DNA of 64,000 bases from Heloderma charlesbogerti (lineage: Eukaryota > Chordata > Lepidosauria > Squamata > Helodermatidae). Position 1 is the first letter of the stretch; each line of letters begins with the position of its first letter. Both the position numbers and the translations under genes were made by a program. The stretch covers positions 62,001 to 126,000 of the forward strand of contig JANEZZ010001632.1 in NCBI GenBank assembly GCA_026122225.1, given 5' to 3'. Below the pieces are notes generated by a model. It ran no database searches, was not told the DNA's origin, and was given only the letters and a program-made list of their open reading frames with translations. Positions 48,346 through 59,080 of the stretch are shown in pieces.

Positions 48346-49534
48346 TCCAGGTTTGACATAATACTAAACATAATCCTAAATAGTCAAAAATGGAAGCTAA
48401 TATTTCTAAACTCCACCTTGTGGCTCTGTCAGAAGAGAGGGAAGCTTGGGTACTTGGTGGTGGTGGGGAAGCGCATGAACCTAAAGCTTACCTATGATCA
48501 TTATACAATAACAAACCATAGTTTATCATTACTTTGGAATGCAGCTAGTGTTGGGAGTGGCAGATCCTACCAGTAGTTCTTGGCCTCTGTAGCTTCCAGT
48601 GGTGTAACGGAGCCAGGAATTGCAGGGACGCAGCACTGTCACTTTTTTATTAGCAGGGATGCTGACATCCTCTGACACCCCCTCAAAATTCCCTGTTCTG
48701 TCTGAGCTTAGTTGCAATTCCCACAGTAGCTGGGGGGAAATGAATTTCCCCAGAAACAATGTATTGTCATGCAGAGTATTTTGGAGTGACATGCTCTCGA
48801 GTGGGCCACTAAGACCCAGTAGCTTTACAAAAGATGATCCTGATGGAGATGGAAACAGCTAGAACTGGTTTGTTGATATGGATCAGCACAGCTGCCTGAA
48901 CGTTTGGACTCCACTTGGGGCGTGGCTATGAAGCGGCCTGCACTTCAGAATTTACCACATTGGTACCCTCTTCTTCTTGTGGTCTTTAATGTATCTGGAG
49001 GCTGGGTAGGAAGGTGCTTTGCTTTATTTTCTCTAAAACCTTGGGCTAGAATCTAAAGCACTCACACAGTAGAAAATCTAATGGCTGTGGCCTCAGGTCA
49101 ATTCATGCAGTTCTTGGTGCATGGTAGCTACTTGAAATTACTGTGTGTGCTAGCTTTGTATCTGTAGCCATTAGTTTAATGGCTCATTTGCATGCCGTTA
49201 CAGCATACCCACATTTAACATTTAGACTCTGTGGTCATGGACACTTACCTCAGCATTTAGTCATTTATGCACTTATCAAGGTCAAGTGGCTGTCATGTGC
49301 CTGAGGGGTTGTGTGAATCTGGCTCCTGATCACTTCAGATGTCTTCCTCTCCTTCACACACTTCTGGGGCTACAGGGAGATTTAAGTGAGGGGAAAGTAA
49401 ACGGATCTGTAGGGGGCATAGCAGAAGGAGGACATGAGTGCGTTCGCCCGTTGCACAAGTCAGTCATGCTTCCTCTTCCGCCACTTCTTAGAGGGCTCAA
49501 AGTGGAATCTCATTGACATAAATAGGACTTACTT
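48346..49534. other. Intronic sequence
   Basis: A word caaaccatagtttatcatta near 48512 may be the far end of repeat X; otherwise nothing. Confidence 0.35.
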
Positions 49535-49893
49535 TGAGAGGGCCTTCTGTGCAGTAGCTCCACACCTTTGGAACAAGCTGCCATTGGAGGTCCACCATTT
49601 TCCATCATTGCAGGCTTTTAAGAAGGCCTTGAAAACATAGTATTTTACCTTGGCCTTCTCTTAATATGACTGCTATTGTTGCTGTTACTGCTGTTATAAT
49701 TGTTGCTGGTGTTATTGTTGGCTTTTATTGTTGTTTTTATTGTTTTTTATGTTTCTATCGCTTTTAATATTTTAACTGTAAAATATTTTAACTGTAAAAT
49801 ACAATTTTTTATGTATTTTATTGCTGTAAGTTGCCTTGGGAGGGCTTCTGCCCTGAAAAGCGGCCAAGAAATGTTTTAAATAAATAAATTAAG
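49535..49893 (+). mobile_element. L2-type LINE 3' end
   Basis: Reads RAFCAVAPHLWNKLPLEVHH and SLQAFKKALKT, then a stop, a GTT-rich 3' region, and the end gttgccttgggagggcttct with aaataaataaatt tail. Confidence 0.8.
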
Positions 49894-49950
49894 CAAAAAA
49901 CCCTTGGATTAAAACCTATGTATTTTCTCAGTCCTTCTAAATCTGGCTAA

Positions 49951-50091
49951 TGCAGCCTTCCCCAACCTGGTGCGCTCCAGATATTTTGTACATCAACTCT
50001 CATCAACCCCAGCCAGCATGGCCAGTGATCAGGAATGCTGAGAGTTGTAGTCCAAATCATCTGGAGGGCACCAGGTTGCAGAAGGCTGGCA
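49951..50091. mobile_element. Full hairpin element (ctccagatgt family)
   Basis: Left arm tgcagccttccccaacctgg, tgcgctccagat; right arm gttgtagtccaaatcatctg, gagggcaccaggttgcagaa, ggctggca. Core ccagccagcatggccagtg. Confidence 0.75.
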
Positions 50092-51490
50092 TAATGTGTA
50101 GGTGGTTAAAGAAACAACTGCCCCAACCCCAAACACTTTCATTTTGCTGGTGCCTTTCTAATTTCCTTTATGCATTTTTCATATGCTGAGGAATCTCAGG
50201 GCTTCTGCCACGGAATCCTTGCATGTTGCAAAGGATTGTGGGCCATGTTTTGAGGTGTAATCATTTTGGGGAGGAAATAGTTAGGCCTATTGGCTTCATG
50301 TGAAATAAACGTTCCGCCTAGAATGCATGCAGTGTTCCCTTTAGCTATATTTTGCAAGGGAATTCTAGTACTGGGAGACACCTTACCTTTTTCAGGATAG
50401 CCTTTCATTCAATCCTTTCAGTACTGAACCTTTCAGAAGCAGACAGCATTCCTCAAAACATAGTTTGAAAACCACTGGTTTAGGTGGTTTAGTGTATGTT
50501 TTCTTTACCCTTTAATATTGTACACCACATTGAGCTTCTTTTTCTTTTTTTTTTAAAGGGTGTTAATAAATATAGATTGGTGCATGCCTAGATCTCCAGT
50601 AAATTCAGGTTCTTCAATGTAGTGGAAGTCTGTTTGACTGCTCTCTGCTTCTATAAGGAATAATGTATCACACGCCTGTCTAAGAAAGGTCAAAAGGTGT
50701 TATGCTTTTTGACATTTGCAGGAGGTCTGATTCAGAGGTGTTTTATATATAAGGATATACATGTTCATGTTAGACAGAACATCAAGAATGCATGGGCTGT
50801 CTTTCAACAACAGGTGTCTTTGAGATTTTGCTTAACATTTTCCACCTGTTTGGCACACTAGTTTAGTCTGTTTCTCAAAGATTAGTCAGATGGTAGCAGC
50901 CATGTGAGAGACACAAATAAGTTATGTACCTTGTATGCCATAGGCCCCCCCCCCCCCAGTAGAGGTAAAATTCTTTTCCTTGTATTTTTCTGAAGTAATG
51001 AATGTCTAATATTTTCACTGTGAAATGTATGGAATGGATTTAATTTGTACTAATTTGTTTTTGTGAACATTGAAGGGTGTGCGATTTCAGATGAAGTTTG
51101 TTTTTTCTGGGGGAGAAAGTGGTCTGGCAGCATTTTCAAAATCTAAAGTACTTCTGTCTATAGAAAAATCAGTGTTGATGTTCCACTAGAAAAGCCCAAA
51201 GGGAGGAAGAAAGGAAAAAAGTCCTCCTATTTGTGAAAGTGTGAACATCTGTCAAGCAGATTCTGTTCATGCTAGTATTAGTTATTTCTCTGAATTGGGT
51301 GATGTGTCTGTTCTTCACCTTTTGGCTCGAGGTAGCATTGCAGTAAAATAATAATAAAATCCCTCTTAGAGTCTGAACCCTTTTGCTGATGTTGTAATCT
51401 GTGTTCAGATTACCTGAAATTACTTTGATGCTGACAGAATCAAACTTGCAACGATAATCTGTATTACATTTTTCCCTTTTATTCCCTCAG
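50092..51490. other. Intronic sequence before exon 3
   Basis: C run at 50946-50958; ends in the acceptor of the exon at 51491. Confidence 0.4.
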
Positions 51491-51529
51491 GTTGTGACAC
51501 CCTGCTTCCTGCCAGTCAACTACCCATTG
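51491..51529 (+). CDS. TNS3: Tensin coding exon: last cysteine of C1 domain and linker
   Basis: A 39-base exon, phase 0 to phase 0, between an acceptor ending ttttattccctcag and a gtaag donor. It encodes VVTPCFLPVNYPL. Joined to the preceding EAK it gives EAKVVTPC, which places the final C1 cysteine seven residues after the previous one, as the fold requires. The Pro-rich residues after it begin the linker toward the phosphatase-like domain, which is not in the window. The intron before it is 26,676 bases and is full of LINE and SINE insertions. I recall tensin-1 as VAAPC and tensin-2 as VTSAC at this point, so VVTPC argues for the third long paralogue. That paralogue call is inference. Confidence 0.78.
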
Positions 51530-51618
51530 GTAAGAATGTCTGACAAAAGCATTGTTCAATGAATGCATTTGGGAGAGCAGTAGGCACAAATAGCTCCCCC
51601 CAACACTCCCCCCCAAAC

Positions 51619-51681
51619 ACTCTGTCTGTCTGTCTGTCTGTCTTGTCTCTCTCTAACACACACACACACGCACACACACAG
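51619..51681. repeat. (CTGT)n and (CA)n microsatellites
   Basis: Five CTGT units followed by CT and CA runs. Confidence 0.85.
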
Positions 51682-52629
51682 CCCTTGCCAAAGCTCATCA
51701 GAGTTCAGTCCAGAGTCTCTGGATATAGTGTTGGATCCTATTATTTATGTCATTACTCATCACCATGGCTTGGTTCGGTACTTTCCAGGAACCAGATATG
51801 TGTTAGGGGGTCCACTGAGAACCAGTGCCATCCCTTGTGTCAAATGAGAACACACCTCTGAAAATCTGAGACTTTCTCTGTTTGTGTCCCCTGCCCACTA
51901 ATTCCACTTCCATCCTGTTATCAATTAAAGAGCCTCCTTTCTCAGGAGCTCATAAGTATCTGAAGTAGTCTCGTTCAACCTTGCAGCATGTCTTAACCCC
52001 TCATTCATGATTTTTGGATAAGGACGCAGGGCCTCCAGGTCCAGAGGATATGGCTTTCAGGCTGGCATCAGCTCTGGCATTTCTCTTTTTAGAAGTGGCA
52101 ACTGTATCTGCCTGCATGCACGGCTGCCGCCAACCTAGAGAAGCTGAGCTCAGTGGAAGAATCCTGCCTCACTGCACAAGATTTCTTTCTTGACTTTCTA
52201 CTCTAGAGAGGGGTGGGGTGGGGTGGGGGAATATGACTGATGAACATATGAATTAAGTTCAGGTTTATTTGTTTTAGCCATGCAATTAGAACAAGGTAGA
52301 AGAAGAACAAACTAGAAAAAAGGCACAAAGCTTATTTCCACTATAGCAGATCCTGCCACGTATACCCAGGGTTAATCCAAATGACAGTTGAGCATGAGTC
52401 TTACTAAAATTTTGTCATGTTTTAATTGGAACCAAGGCAGATGAAACTATTATCTGCTTAACACTCTCTTGTTGTTGTTGGCAAGTAAATGTCAGTTTAT
52501 GTACCTGCTGTACTGGAGAAGTCAAAGAGTTGTTATACCAGTCTGTAGATGTCTGGGAAAAACATTTTTACTTACATTGTTGAAAGTTCATGACTACTGG
52601 TCTACATTATAAAAAATAGAATATTTTTA
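51682..52629. other. Intronic sequence
   Basis: ggggtggggtggggtgggg near 52208; nothing else. Confidence 0.35.
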
Positions 52630-52828
52630 TTATATTTATAACCTTTTGCAAGGAACCCAATGTGGCTTACATAGTCGTCCTCCTCCTCTCAATTTTATCC
52701 TTCCAACAACCCTGTGAGGTAGGTTAGGCTGAGAGTCAGTGATTGGCCCAAAGTCACCTGGTGAGCTTCATGGTAAAGTGGGGATTAGAACCCAGGTCTC
52801 CCAAGTCCCAGTCCAACACTCTAACCCA
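52630..52828 (-). mobile_element. tRNA-derived CORE/MIR-like SINE
   Basis: Complement of the family: accctgtgaggtaggttagg, ggcccaaagtcacctggtga, ggattagaacccaggtctcc (B box), cagtccaacactctaaccc (A-box side). Confidence 0.85.
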
Positions 52829-53177
52829 GGGTCCCTGACCTTTTCGGACCTGTGGGATCATTTGGGAATTTGAGAGACTGCTGTGGGCACCACCACAAAA
52901 TGCCTAATCAGTGGATTGCTGTTTTGGTGTCTACATTTTACGTCTATGAATCTTAGGCTGCATTTTGTTCAGCAAAACCTTTTGCTCCTTGCTGAACTAA
53001 GGAAGCGTGTATAAAGGGAGTCTGTCCTGATCCTGTATATAAAATGGAAGCAGAAAGCTCTGTCTTAAGTGCGGGATTTTTAGGCTGGTGTAGAGATGCT
53101 CCCAGAACTCTGTGGAATAGATCAAGGCCCTGGGCAATTGATTCATTCTTCTGGTCGAAAAAGAAAATAATGCCTAG

Positions 53178-53186
53178 TTTAAACAC
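53178..53186. repeat. Left target-site duplication of young BovB
   Basis: TTTAAACAC, repeated exactly at 54331-54339. Confidence 0.85.
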
Positions 53187-54330
53187 ACATTCGCTGCATC
53201 ATGGAGAAAGCAAGAGAATTCCAGAAAAACGTCTATTTCTGCTTCATTGACTACGCTAAAGCCTTTGATTGTGTGGATCACAACGAACTGTGGCAAATTC
53301 TTAAAGTGATGGGAGTACCAGACCACCTTACCTGTCTCCTGAGAAACCTGTACAAGGGTCAAGAAGCAACAGTAAGAACCAGAGATGGAACAACCGATTG
53401 GTTCAAAATTGGGAAAGAAGTACGACAAGGCTGCAAATTGTCACCCTGCTTATTTAACTTATATGCAGAGTACATCATGAAAAACGCCGGGTCGGATGAA
53501 TCACAGGTCGGAATTAAGATTGCCGGGAGAATTATCAACAACCTCCGATATGCAGACGATACCACCCTAATGGCAGAAAGCGAAGAGGATCTCAAGAGCC
53601 TCTTGTTGAGGGTGAAAGAGGAGAGTGCAAAAGCTGGTTTGAAACTCAACATTAAAAAAACGAAGATCATGGCATCTGGCCCTATCACTTCCTGGCATAT
53701 AGAAGGGGAAGAAATGGAAGCAGTGACAGATTTTACTTTCTTGGGCTCCAAGATCACTGCAGACGGTGACTGTAGCCCTGAAATTAAAAGACGCTTGCTC
53801 CTTGGGAGGAAAGCTATGGCAAACCTAGACAGCATAGTAAGAAGCAGAGACATCACCTTGCCGACAAAGGTCCGTATAATCAAAGCTATGGTTTTCCCAG
53901 TAGTAATGTATGGCTGTGAGAGCTGGACTATAAGGAAGGCTGAGCGCCGAAGAATTGATGCTTTCGAACTGTGGTGCTGGAGAAGACTCTTACGAGTCCC
54001 CTGGACTGCAAGGAGGTCAAATCAGTCCATCCTAAAGGAAATCAACCCTGAGTGCTCATTGGAAGGACAGATACTGAAGCTGAAGCTCCAATATTTTGGC
54101 CACCTAATGCGAAGAGAAAACTCCCTGGAAAAGACCCTGATGCTGGGAAAGACTGAAGGCAAAAGGAGAAGGGGACAGCAGAGGATGAGATGGCTAGATA
54201 GCATCACGGATGCAATGAATATGAACTTGAGCACGCTCCGGGAGAGAGCGCAGGACAGGAAGGTCTGGCGTGCTATGGTCCATGGGGTCACGAAGAGTCG
54301 GACACGACTGAACGACTGAACAACAACAAC
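53187..54330 (+). mobile_element. RTE-BovB LINE, 5'-truncated young copy
   Basis: Starts inside the reverse transcriptase at acattcgctgcatcatgg and ends at the natural BovB 3' end cgactgaacgactgaacaac. It is flanked by a 9-bp duplication. The reading frame is intact over the whole length, so the insertion is recent compared with the copy at 34473. Confidence 0.92.
53201..54319 (+). CDS. BovB reverse transcriptase, C-terminal 372 residues, intact frame
   Basis: Polymerase part of the RTE-BovB protein, which copies the element's RNA into DNA at a nicked chromosomal site. Visible motifs: FIDYAKAFD at residues 15-23 (motif A aspartate), RQGCKLSP at 75-82, and catalytic YADD at 117-120. The C-terminal YGCESWTIRKAERRRIDAFE and RRLLRVPWTARRSNQ follow, ending at the family's usual stop. 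The first Met is internal to the family protein, so this is not a natural start. The endonuclease and N-terminal RT parts are missing by 5' truncation, so it cannot move on its own. No stop or frameshift over 372 codons. No promoter is expected. Confidence 0.85.
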   Translation: MEKAREFQKNVYFCFIDYAKAFDCVDHNELWQILKVMGVPDHLTCLLRNLYKGQEATVRTRDGTTDWFKIGKEVRQGCKLSPCLFNLYAEYIMKNAGSDESQVGIKIAGRIINNLRYADDTTLMAESEEDLKSLLLRVKEESAKAGLKLNIKKTKIMASGPITSWHIEGEEMEAVTDFTFLGSKITADGDCSPEIKRRLLLGRKAMANLDSIVRSRDITLPTKVRIIKAMVFPVVMYGCESWTIRKAERRRIDAFELWCWRRLLRVPWTARRSNQSILKEINPECSLEGQILKLKLQYFGHLMRRENSLEKTLMLGKTEGKRRRGQQRMRWLDSITDAMNMNLSTLRERAQDRKVWRAMVHGVTKSRTRLND

Positions 54331-54339
54331 TTTAAACAC
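54331..54339. repeat. Right target-site duplication of young BovB
   Basis: TTTAAACAC, exact copy of 53178-53186. Confidence 0.85.
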
Positions 54340-55497
54340 CCAGCAGAAACATTCAGCTTCAGAATTCTACTATTTCTTGTTAGTGCTTAGATTGTGCTTA
54401 GATTTAGGAAGAGCTTATTACGGTCAACCTCATTTGGGCAAAGGAGTATTTTTAATCTTTAGAAAGGCTGGCATTTTGCATTCTGCCAGATGTTATTTGG
54501 GGGGGGAGCTGAAAACAGCAACATCTTCAGTAGGCATTTAAAATTGTTGCCGATGGAAATAACTTCACTTTCAAGCATGGCTGTCAACTGATTTTTATGT
54601 GCATGACTCTATAGCCAAGCATTAGTCTTGAGCCAGCAGAGGGAGCCCATATTGTTACGCTAAATTAAAGCATTGCAAGTCCTAAGAGAAAATAAATAAT
54701 TTAATCTTACTGAAAGGGAACAAAGTATGGGGTGCATTCCATTTCTTAATATTCCCAATCAGAGATTGGGTTTGCTATGAATGAAGGTGAGAACTTCAAT
54801 ATAATTTATTTCTCTAAGAAATCAGATTATTAGTCTACTGTCCTTCTGTGTATACCAGGTTGGGGAAAGCTGTGATAAAGTGAAGGAATGTTGGCTATTT
54901 TCTCATTCTGTACTATGGAGGAGAGCTTGCAATCCCTACTCATTCCCCATTTTTGTTTGAGGCATGCTGTGGTGGAAACTGTGTGGGCGACTTCCGGAGG
55001 GGCCATTTGTAGAGCAGTGTTTCACAGACTTTTGATATCAGGGGTGCCGTCTTTTTCTGGAGACACACTTCAGTCTTAAGCCCCGAAAGATCCTGCATAT
55101 TTTCTCAGTCAAGGAGCAAGAACGGGCAGCTGTTCTCCTTGCAAATGCACAATGGCTCAGTTCCTCCCCTTTTCAAAATCAGTTGGGGCTCAGGGATGGG
55201 ACAGTACTTACTGGGCAAAATGGTGATGCTTCAGTGATTCTGCCGTGCCTGTCAGCTGTAGTGCAGTTTGCATTTGAGAATTTAATCCTGATGTATACTC
55301 ATTCCCTCCAGAGATAGGGGTGGCAGCAAGGGATCAGTATCCTGAACTGTAGGGCAGATCGTGATGGATGTCCTCCATGTAGTGGCTTACTTTGTCCTCA
55401 AGGCCCACTTTGGCCCTTCTTGTGGCACATGCGTGTGCTTTGGCACACAGTTTGTGAAATACTGTCCTAGAAGAGTCCCACCATGGGTGCAAGGGGT
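54340..55497. other. Intronic sequence
   Basis: Nothing recognised apart from a G run near 54501. Confidence 0.35.
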
Positions 55498-55665
55498 TGG
55501 TCCCAGGCATGGTCAGAAGGCACATGAGACAGCGACCTTGCTGAAGCTAAGCAGGTCTGGGTCTGGTCAGTGTCTTGGAGGGGAGACCAGCTGGGAACCA
55601 CATGTAGCCACCTTGAGTTCCATGATGGAAGAAAGGTGGGATATAAATGAAATAAATAAAATAAA
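55498..55665 (+). mobile_element. 5S rRNA-derived SINE
   Basis: ggtcccaggcatggtcagaa, then accttgctgaagctaagcag, gtctgggtctggtcagtgtc and ttggaggggagaccagctgg. These follow 5S rRNA from its middle to its 3' end, including box A, intermediate element and box C. The LINE-like tail gccaccttgagttccatga, ggtgggatataaatg and AAAT repeats is joined on. Not a functional 5S gene because of the substitutions and the fused tail. Confidence 0.85.
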
Positions 55666-55913
55666 AGGGGTTGAACTTGATGAACACTTTTTGAACTTCA
55701 GCCGCTTTCTGGCCATACGATTGTGTGCACTGATGGCTGTTTCACATTTTGCTTTTTGAACATGGCTGTAAAAAGTACCCGAGTTTTAAATGGCCAGTTT
55801 ATTCACTTTGTGTTTGAGCTGCATTCACAGTTAACATTTACATAGCTGAGTGTCCCCGCAATAAATCTAGACCGTAGTGACTGGGAAGGGGCCAAACTTT
55901 ACTTCTGTATTTT

Positions 55914-55940
55914 ATTGTTGTTGTTGTTCAGTCGTTAAGT
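55914..55940 (-). mobile_element. Minimal BovB 3'-end fragment
   Basis: ttgttgttgttgttcagtcg then ttaagtc matches the first 27 or so bases of the BovB 3' end at 34474-34500. Extreme 5' truncation, or a deletion remnant. Confidence 0.65.
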
Positions 55941-56485
55941 CATGTTAAACATGTTCCTCATTCACAATTGACAGTGACATGAGTGGATTGTACTCTTTAA
56001 ACACAAATACCTTTTTGGAGTTGAATTTTGAGAAGTATGAATTGGCTCTGATAGAAGAGATGTTGACCTTTTAGTGACCTTCTGACTGAATTAGTTGAAA
56101 ATGGCTGCTCCTTTCAGCTTGGAAGTTTCTGACATTTGAATGCTTTTGAATTGAACCTATAGTTTGTCCCCTCCTTAAAAGCATTACTTGGCTATTCAAG
56201 TATATTGAAGTAGGTCTACTTTGTCTCGGGCAATGGGTGGCATTCCTAACCTTGGGCAAACATTGTATTGTGCATGCACCTAACATTTGAAAGTCATTCT
56301 TACTAACATTTATCAAGATACAAGCTTGTATTCGAAGCTTTGAAGTTCTCAGCACCATTCCTCTAGATCGGCAGGCTGCTCAAAAGAACAGGATTTCAGT
56401 TTCTTTTTAAAGTTATGATAGACTAATTTGCATACCCACCCAGTGTTTCTAACTAATCCATCTGGAACTTCTTCCCCTGCCCCAG
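55941..56485. other. Intronic sequence before the microexon candidate
   Basis: No repeat family recognised. Confidence 0.35.
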
Positions 56486-56505
56486 AAGAATGATCTTCAG
56501 ATCAA
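56486..56505 (+). CDS. Candidate tensin microexon (20 bases)
   Basis: Possible next exon. A branch-point-like ctaactaat lies about 35 bases upstream, followed by the pyrimidine-rich acceptor cttcttcccctgccccag. Then come 20 bases ending AA before a perfect gtaagt donor. Read in the phase left by the preceding exon it gives KNDLQI plus two bases of a further codon, with no stop. The splice signals are as good as those of the three accepted exons, and it lies 4,956 bases downstream in the same strand. I cannot match the peptide to a known tensin segment with certainty, so this may be an alternative exon or chance. Confidence 0.4.
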
Positions 56506-56650
56506 GTAAGTTTCAAGGCTAGTTTGTGCTTTTGCAGTATCAATGTTAACCTTTTATTTTTTATTTTAATTTGGCAAGGTTAGCTCCGCCATGTAAAATA
56601 GATAAGTGTAAAATCTTTTGTGGCCATTGGTCCACTGTCAGTTGTAGTCT

Positions 56651-56678
56651 GGTGTGTGTGTGTGTGTGTGTGTGTGTT
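56651..56678. repeat. (GT)n microsatellite
   Basis: About 13 GT units. Confidence 0.9.
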
Positions 56679-56902
56679 TCCTGTAGTTGAGGCACGGCTC
56701 TATAATTAAAGCATTTTGGAGAACCCATGTTCATGTATTATGTAGACCATGCTCATGTGTTTTTGTGCTCTTCTTTGAGAATGTTTTGGACTGGAGAACA
56801 TATGAGAAACAATAGAAAGCTCTTATTTGAAGGAGGTGGATTGCATGCCAGAAGTTATAATCTTACATTTGTGTCACATGTAGGTTGCTTCTGTACATAA
56901 TG

Positions 56903-57155
56903 CCAAACAACGCTTTAGCATTACGAGAACAAGCCTAGCCACCCCCTCAGGCTTGCACACTCTCGTCATTCCCTCTCCTCCTCTGTCGTGGCTGCGAGGA
57001 AGAGACCAGGAGCTTCTATTTCCATTTTAGATTCAATGCGGTTTAGTCTGTCACCTGAACCCTAAACTGAGGTTTGAAATTGGCTTATTTCCACTAACCA
57101 TAGTTAAGGAGAACTGCAGCTTGTCTGGACTGGGACAACATGGCAAGCGGTGGTT
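56903..57155. mobile_element. Unidentified interspersed repeat X, copy 2
   Basis: gagaacaagcctagccac, ccctcaggcttgcaca, gtggctgcgaggaagagacc, tgaaccctaaactgaggttt, in the same order as the copy at 48097. Confidence 0.45.
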
Positions 57156-57177
57156 AATTGAAAATTTATTTATTTAG

Positions 57178-57570
57178 GGCACAATCCTATTGAGATAGCT
57201 GGCAACCTCCGAAATTGGAGGCTACCAACTATCCTATGCAGGGCGTATAGAGCACGGAGGGGATCCTCTTCTCTGTGCTCCAGCCAACCTGCATTTGTGG
57301 CTCTAGGGAAGGAGATGGAAGGAGCCTGGAGACCCCATAGGAAGCTGTCTGAAGCGGCTTCTGCGGTCTCTGGACCACCCCCTTTTCACCCTCTCCCTGC
57401 TCCATTTGCAAGCACAGACAGCGGAGGCACAAAAAGAACTGTGCCAGTTATGAGGGGATGGGGACAGGGAGCGCAGTTTCTGGGAACTAAGGTAGGATGA
57501 CCTCAGTTTCCAGAAACCGAAAAATCCCGTGGCCATCTAGACAGTGTCTACTTGCCATAGGATTGCTCTC
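57178..57570. mobile_element. Non-autonomous DNA element, type C, copy 1
   Basis: Left end ggcacaatcctattgagat preceded by TTAG (57174-57177). Right end cttgccataggattgctct. Interior gaggggatcctcttctctg, cctgcatttgtggct and gtggccatctagacagtgtc recur at 59841-60302. Confidence 0.7.
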
Positions 57571-57632
57571 TTATTATATTTCTGTACCACCTAAAAGCCA
57601 AATCTCTGTGGGCAGTTCACAAAAATTAATGG
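57571..57632 (-). mobile_element. L2 3' tail remnant
   Basis: tatttctgtaccacctaaaa then ctctgtgggcagttcacaaa, the complement of the L2 terminus. Confidence 0.6.
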
Positions 57633-58019
57633 AAACAAAAGCTTCCGAACTTCTTGCTGTTGGTGCTGGAGGAGGAGAAGGGAGTGGGTGAAGACTGCGG
57701 TGTTAGCATTATGTCAGAACCAGCTCATACAGCCTCAGTTCGTTCTAAGATGCCATTCTGGTAATGATTTCTGTAGCTGCTGTTTAATTTAGACATGTTT
57801 GAGTAAACAACGAGCTTAATGTAGATACATTTATTTATTTTATTTTATTAATTAATTAGTGAGCCACTATGAAATATGACATAAAATGCAAAATTAGAAT
57901 GGAATCATATGTCTTTGCCTACGAAAATATTGGACATGCAAGGCCCTTGTACTCTGTTAGATGTACTTCTCATGGTGAAACTCTTCAGCTGTTGTGGTAT
58001 TGTATCATGATATGGGATG
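57633..58019. other. Intronic sequence
   Basis: ATTT/ATTA-rich stretch at 57829-57858; nothing else. Confidence 0.35.
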
Positions 58020-58187
58020 GGGACTTCCCGGTGCCTTCTCCCAGGCTTTGGGAGGCCAGGCTAACTCCATCTTTGATGTCCTTCTGCCGGCAGGCAAAGA
58101 CATATGATTTAATTCTAATTTCACATTTCATGTTATGTTTTACAGTTGTTCACTAATAAATAAATAAATAAACAAACAAACAAACAA
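58020..58187 (+). mobile_element. Degenerate L2 3' end
   Basis: Ends of the frame read SFCRQAKTYDLI, then an AT-rich region and an AAAT/AAAC repeat tail at 58155-58187. Confidence 0.5.
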
Positions 58188-58260
58188 TATTTAGTATGTG
58201 ACTTGTAGATTGCATTCTTCTTGGACAGTGCTAGTAGTGTGCATAAGCTGTATCTGAGTA

Positions 58261-58479
58261 AATGTGGTGTAGTGGGTGTGTTATACACAGTGATAGGCTT
58301 AGACTGGGGAGGCCGGGATTTAAAGCCCCACTCATCAACGGGGTAACTCTGTTATTTTTCAGCCTAGTCTTACCTCACAGAGTTATGTTTGAGGATAAAA
58401 TGGGGTCTTCCCCATTCAGGCTGCCCTGGGCTCCTGGGAGGAAGGGTGCAAGATGAACATGAAAACAAAATTAAAAAAA
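58261..58479 (+). mobile_element. Degenerate tRNA-derived SINE
   Basis: atgtggtgtagtgggtg (A-box region), gccgggatttaaagccccac (B-box region), ttacctcacagagttatg, aggataaaatgggg, ctgggctcctgggaggaa. Confidence 0.7.
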
Positions 58480-58887
58480 GAAGAGTCTATGACCACATGC
58501 TCTTGAAACATGATTAATGAATTCAGTCAGTTATTATGGTTCAACCAAGGGTGATTACATTTATAAAAGACTATTCATTCAGCCAATGCTTAGTTTGTAA
58601 TCAGAACTTTACACCACATAATAAATCAGTTCAGGGATTGCCATGGCAGGATAAGCTCATTTTTTGGAGATAAGCTCATCTCAGCTTTTGCACTGCAACG
58701 AGAAATTAATCATGATTGTTGAGAAGAAATTGTAATTTTGCTTGATTACTTACATCAAGCCAGGCAGTTGTGCCCAAAGCCTAATCCTTGATTTTGCATA
58801 GATCAAACATTATAGAAGGTAATGGTAAAGATAATCTTCTCTTTGCAACTTGCATATACATAAACACACTCTCAGTTTATGTCTGGG

Positions 58888-58972
58888 ACTGCAGTCCTAA
58901 ATACACTTACTCGAGTAAGTTTCATTGCACTCAGAGGAGACTCTGACCAAATTTGCATAGGGCTGCAATGCT
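58888..58972. mobile_element. Short palindromic element, type A
   Basis: ctgcagtcctaaatacactt, actcgagtaagtttcattgc, catagggctgcaatg. Degenerate. Confidence 0.5.
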
Positions 58973-59080
58973 ACAATATTGACCTGTTAGATACTGAGAA
59001 GCCAAGGTTTGAAAAAGCAGGTAAGGCCTGTGTGTTAAATGTCATGAAGATGACCTTCAAACCCATACATCCTTTTTAAT
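58973..59080. other. Intronic sequence
   Basis: Nothing recognised. Confidence 0.3.

Noticed and set aside
55498..55665. Possible functional 5S rRNA gene
   Set aside because: The 3' part is fused to a LINE-like tail with no T-run terminator at the expected end, and it has many substitutions.
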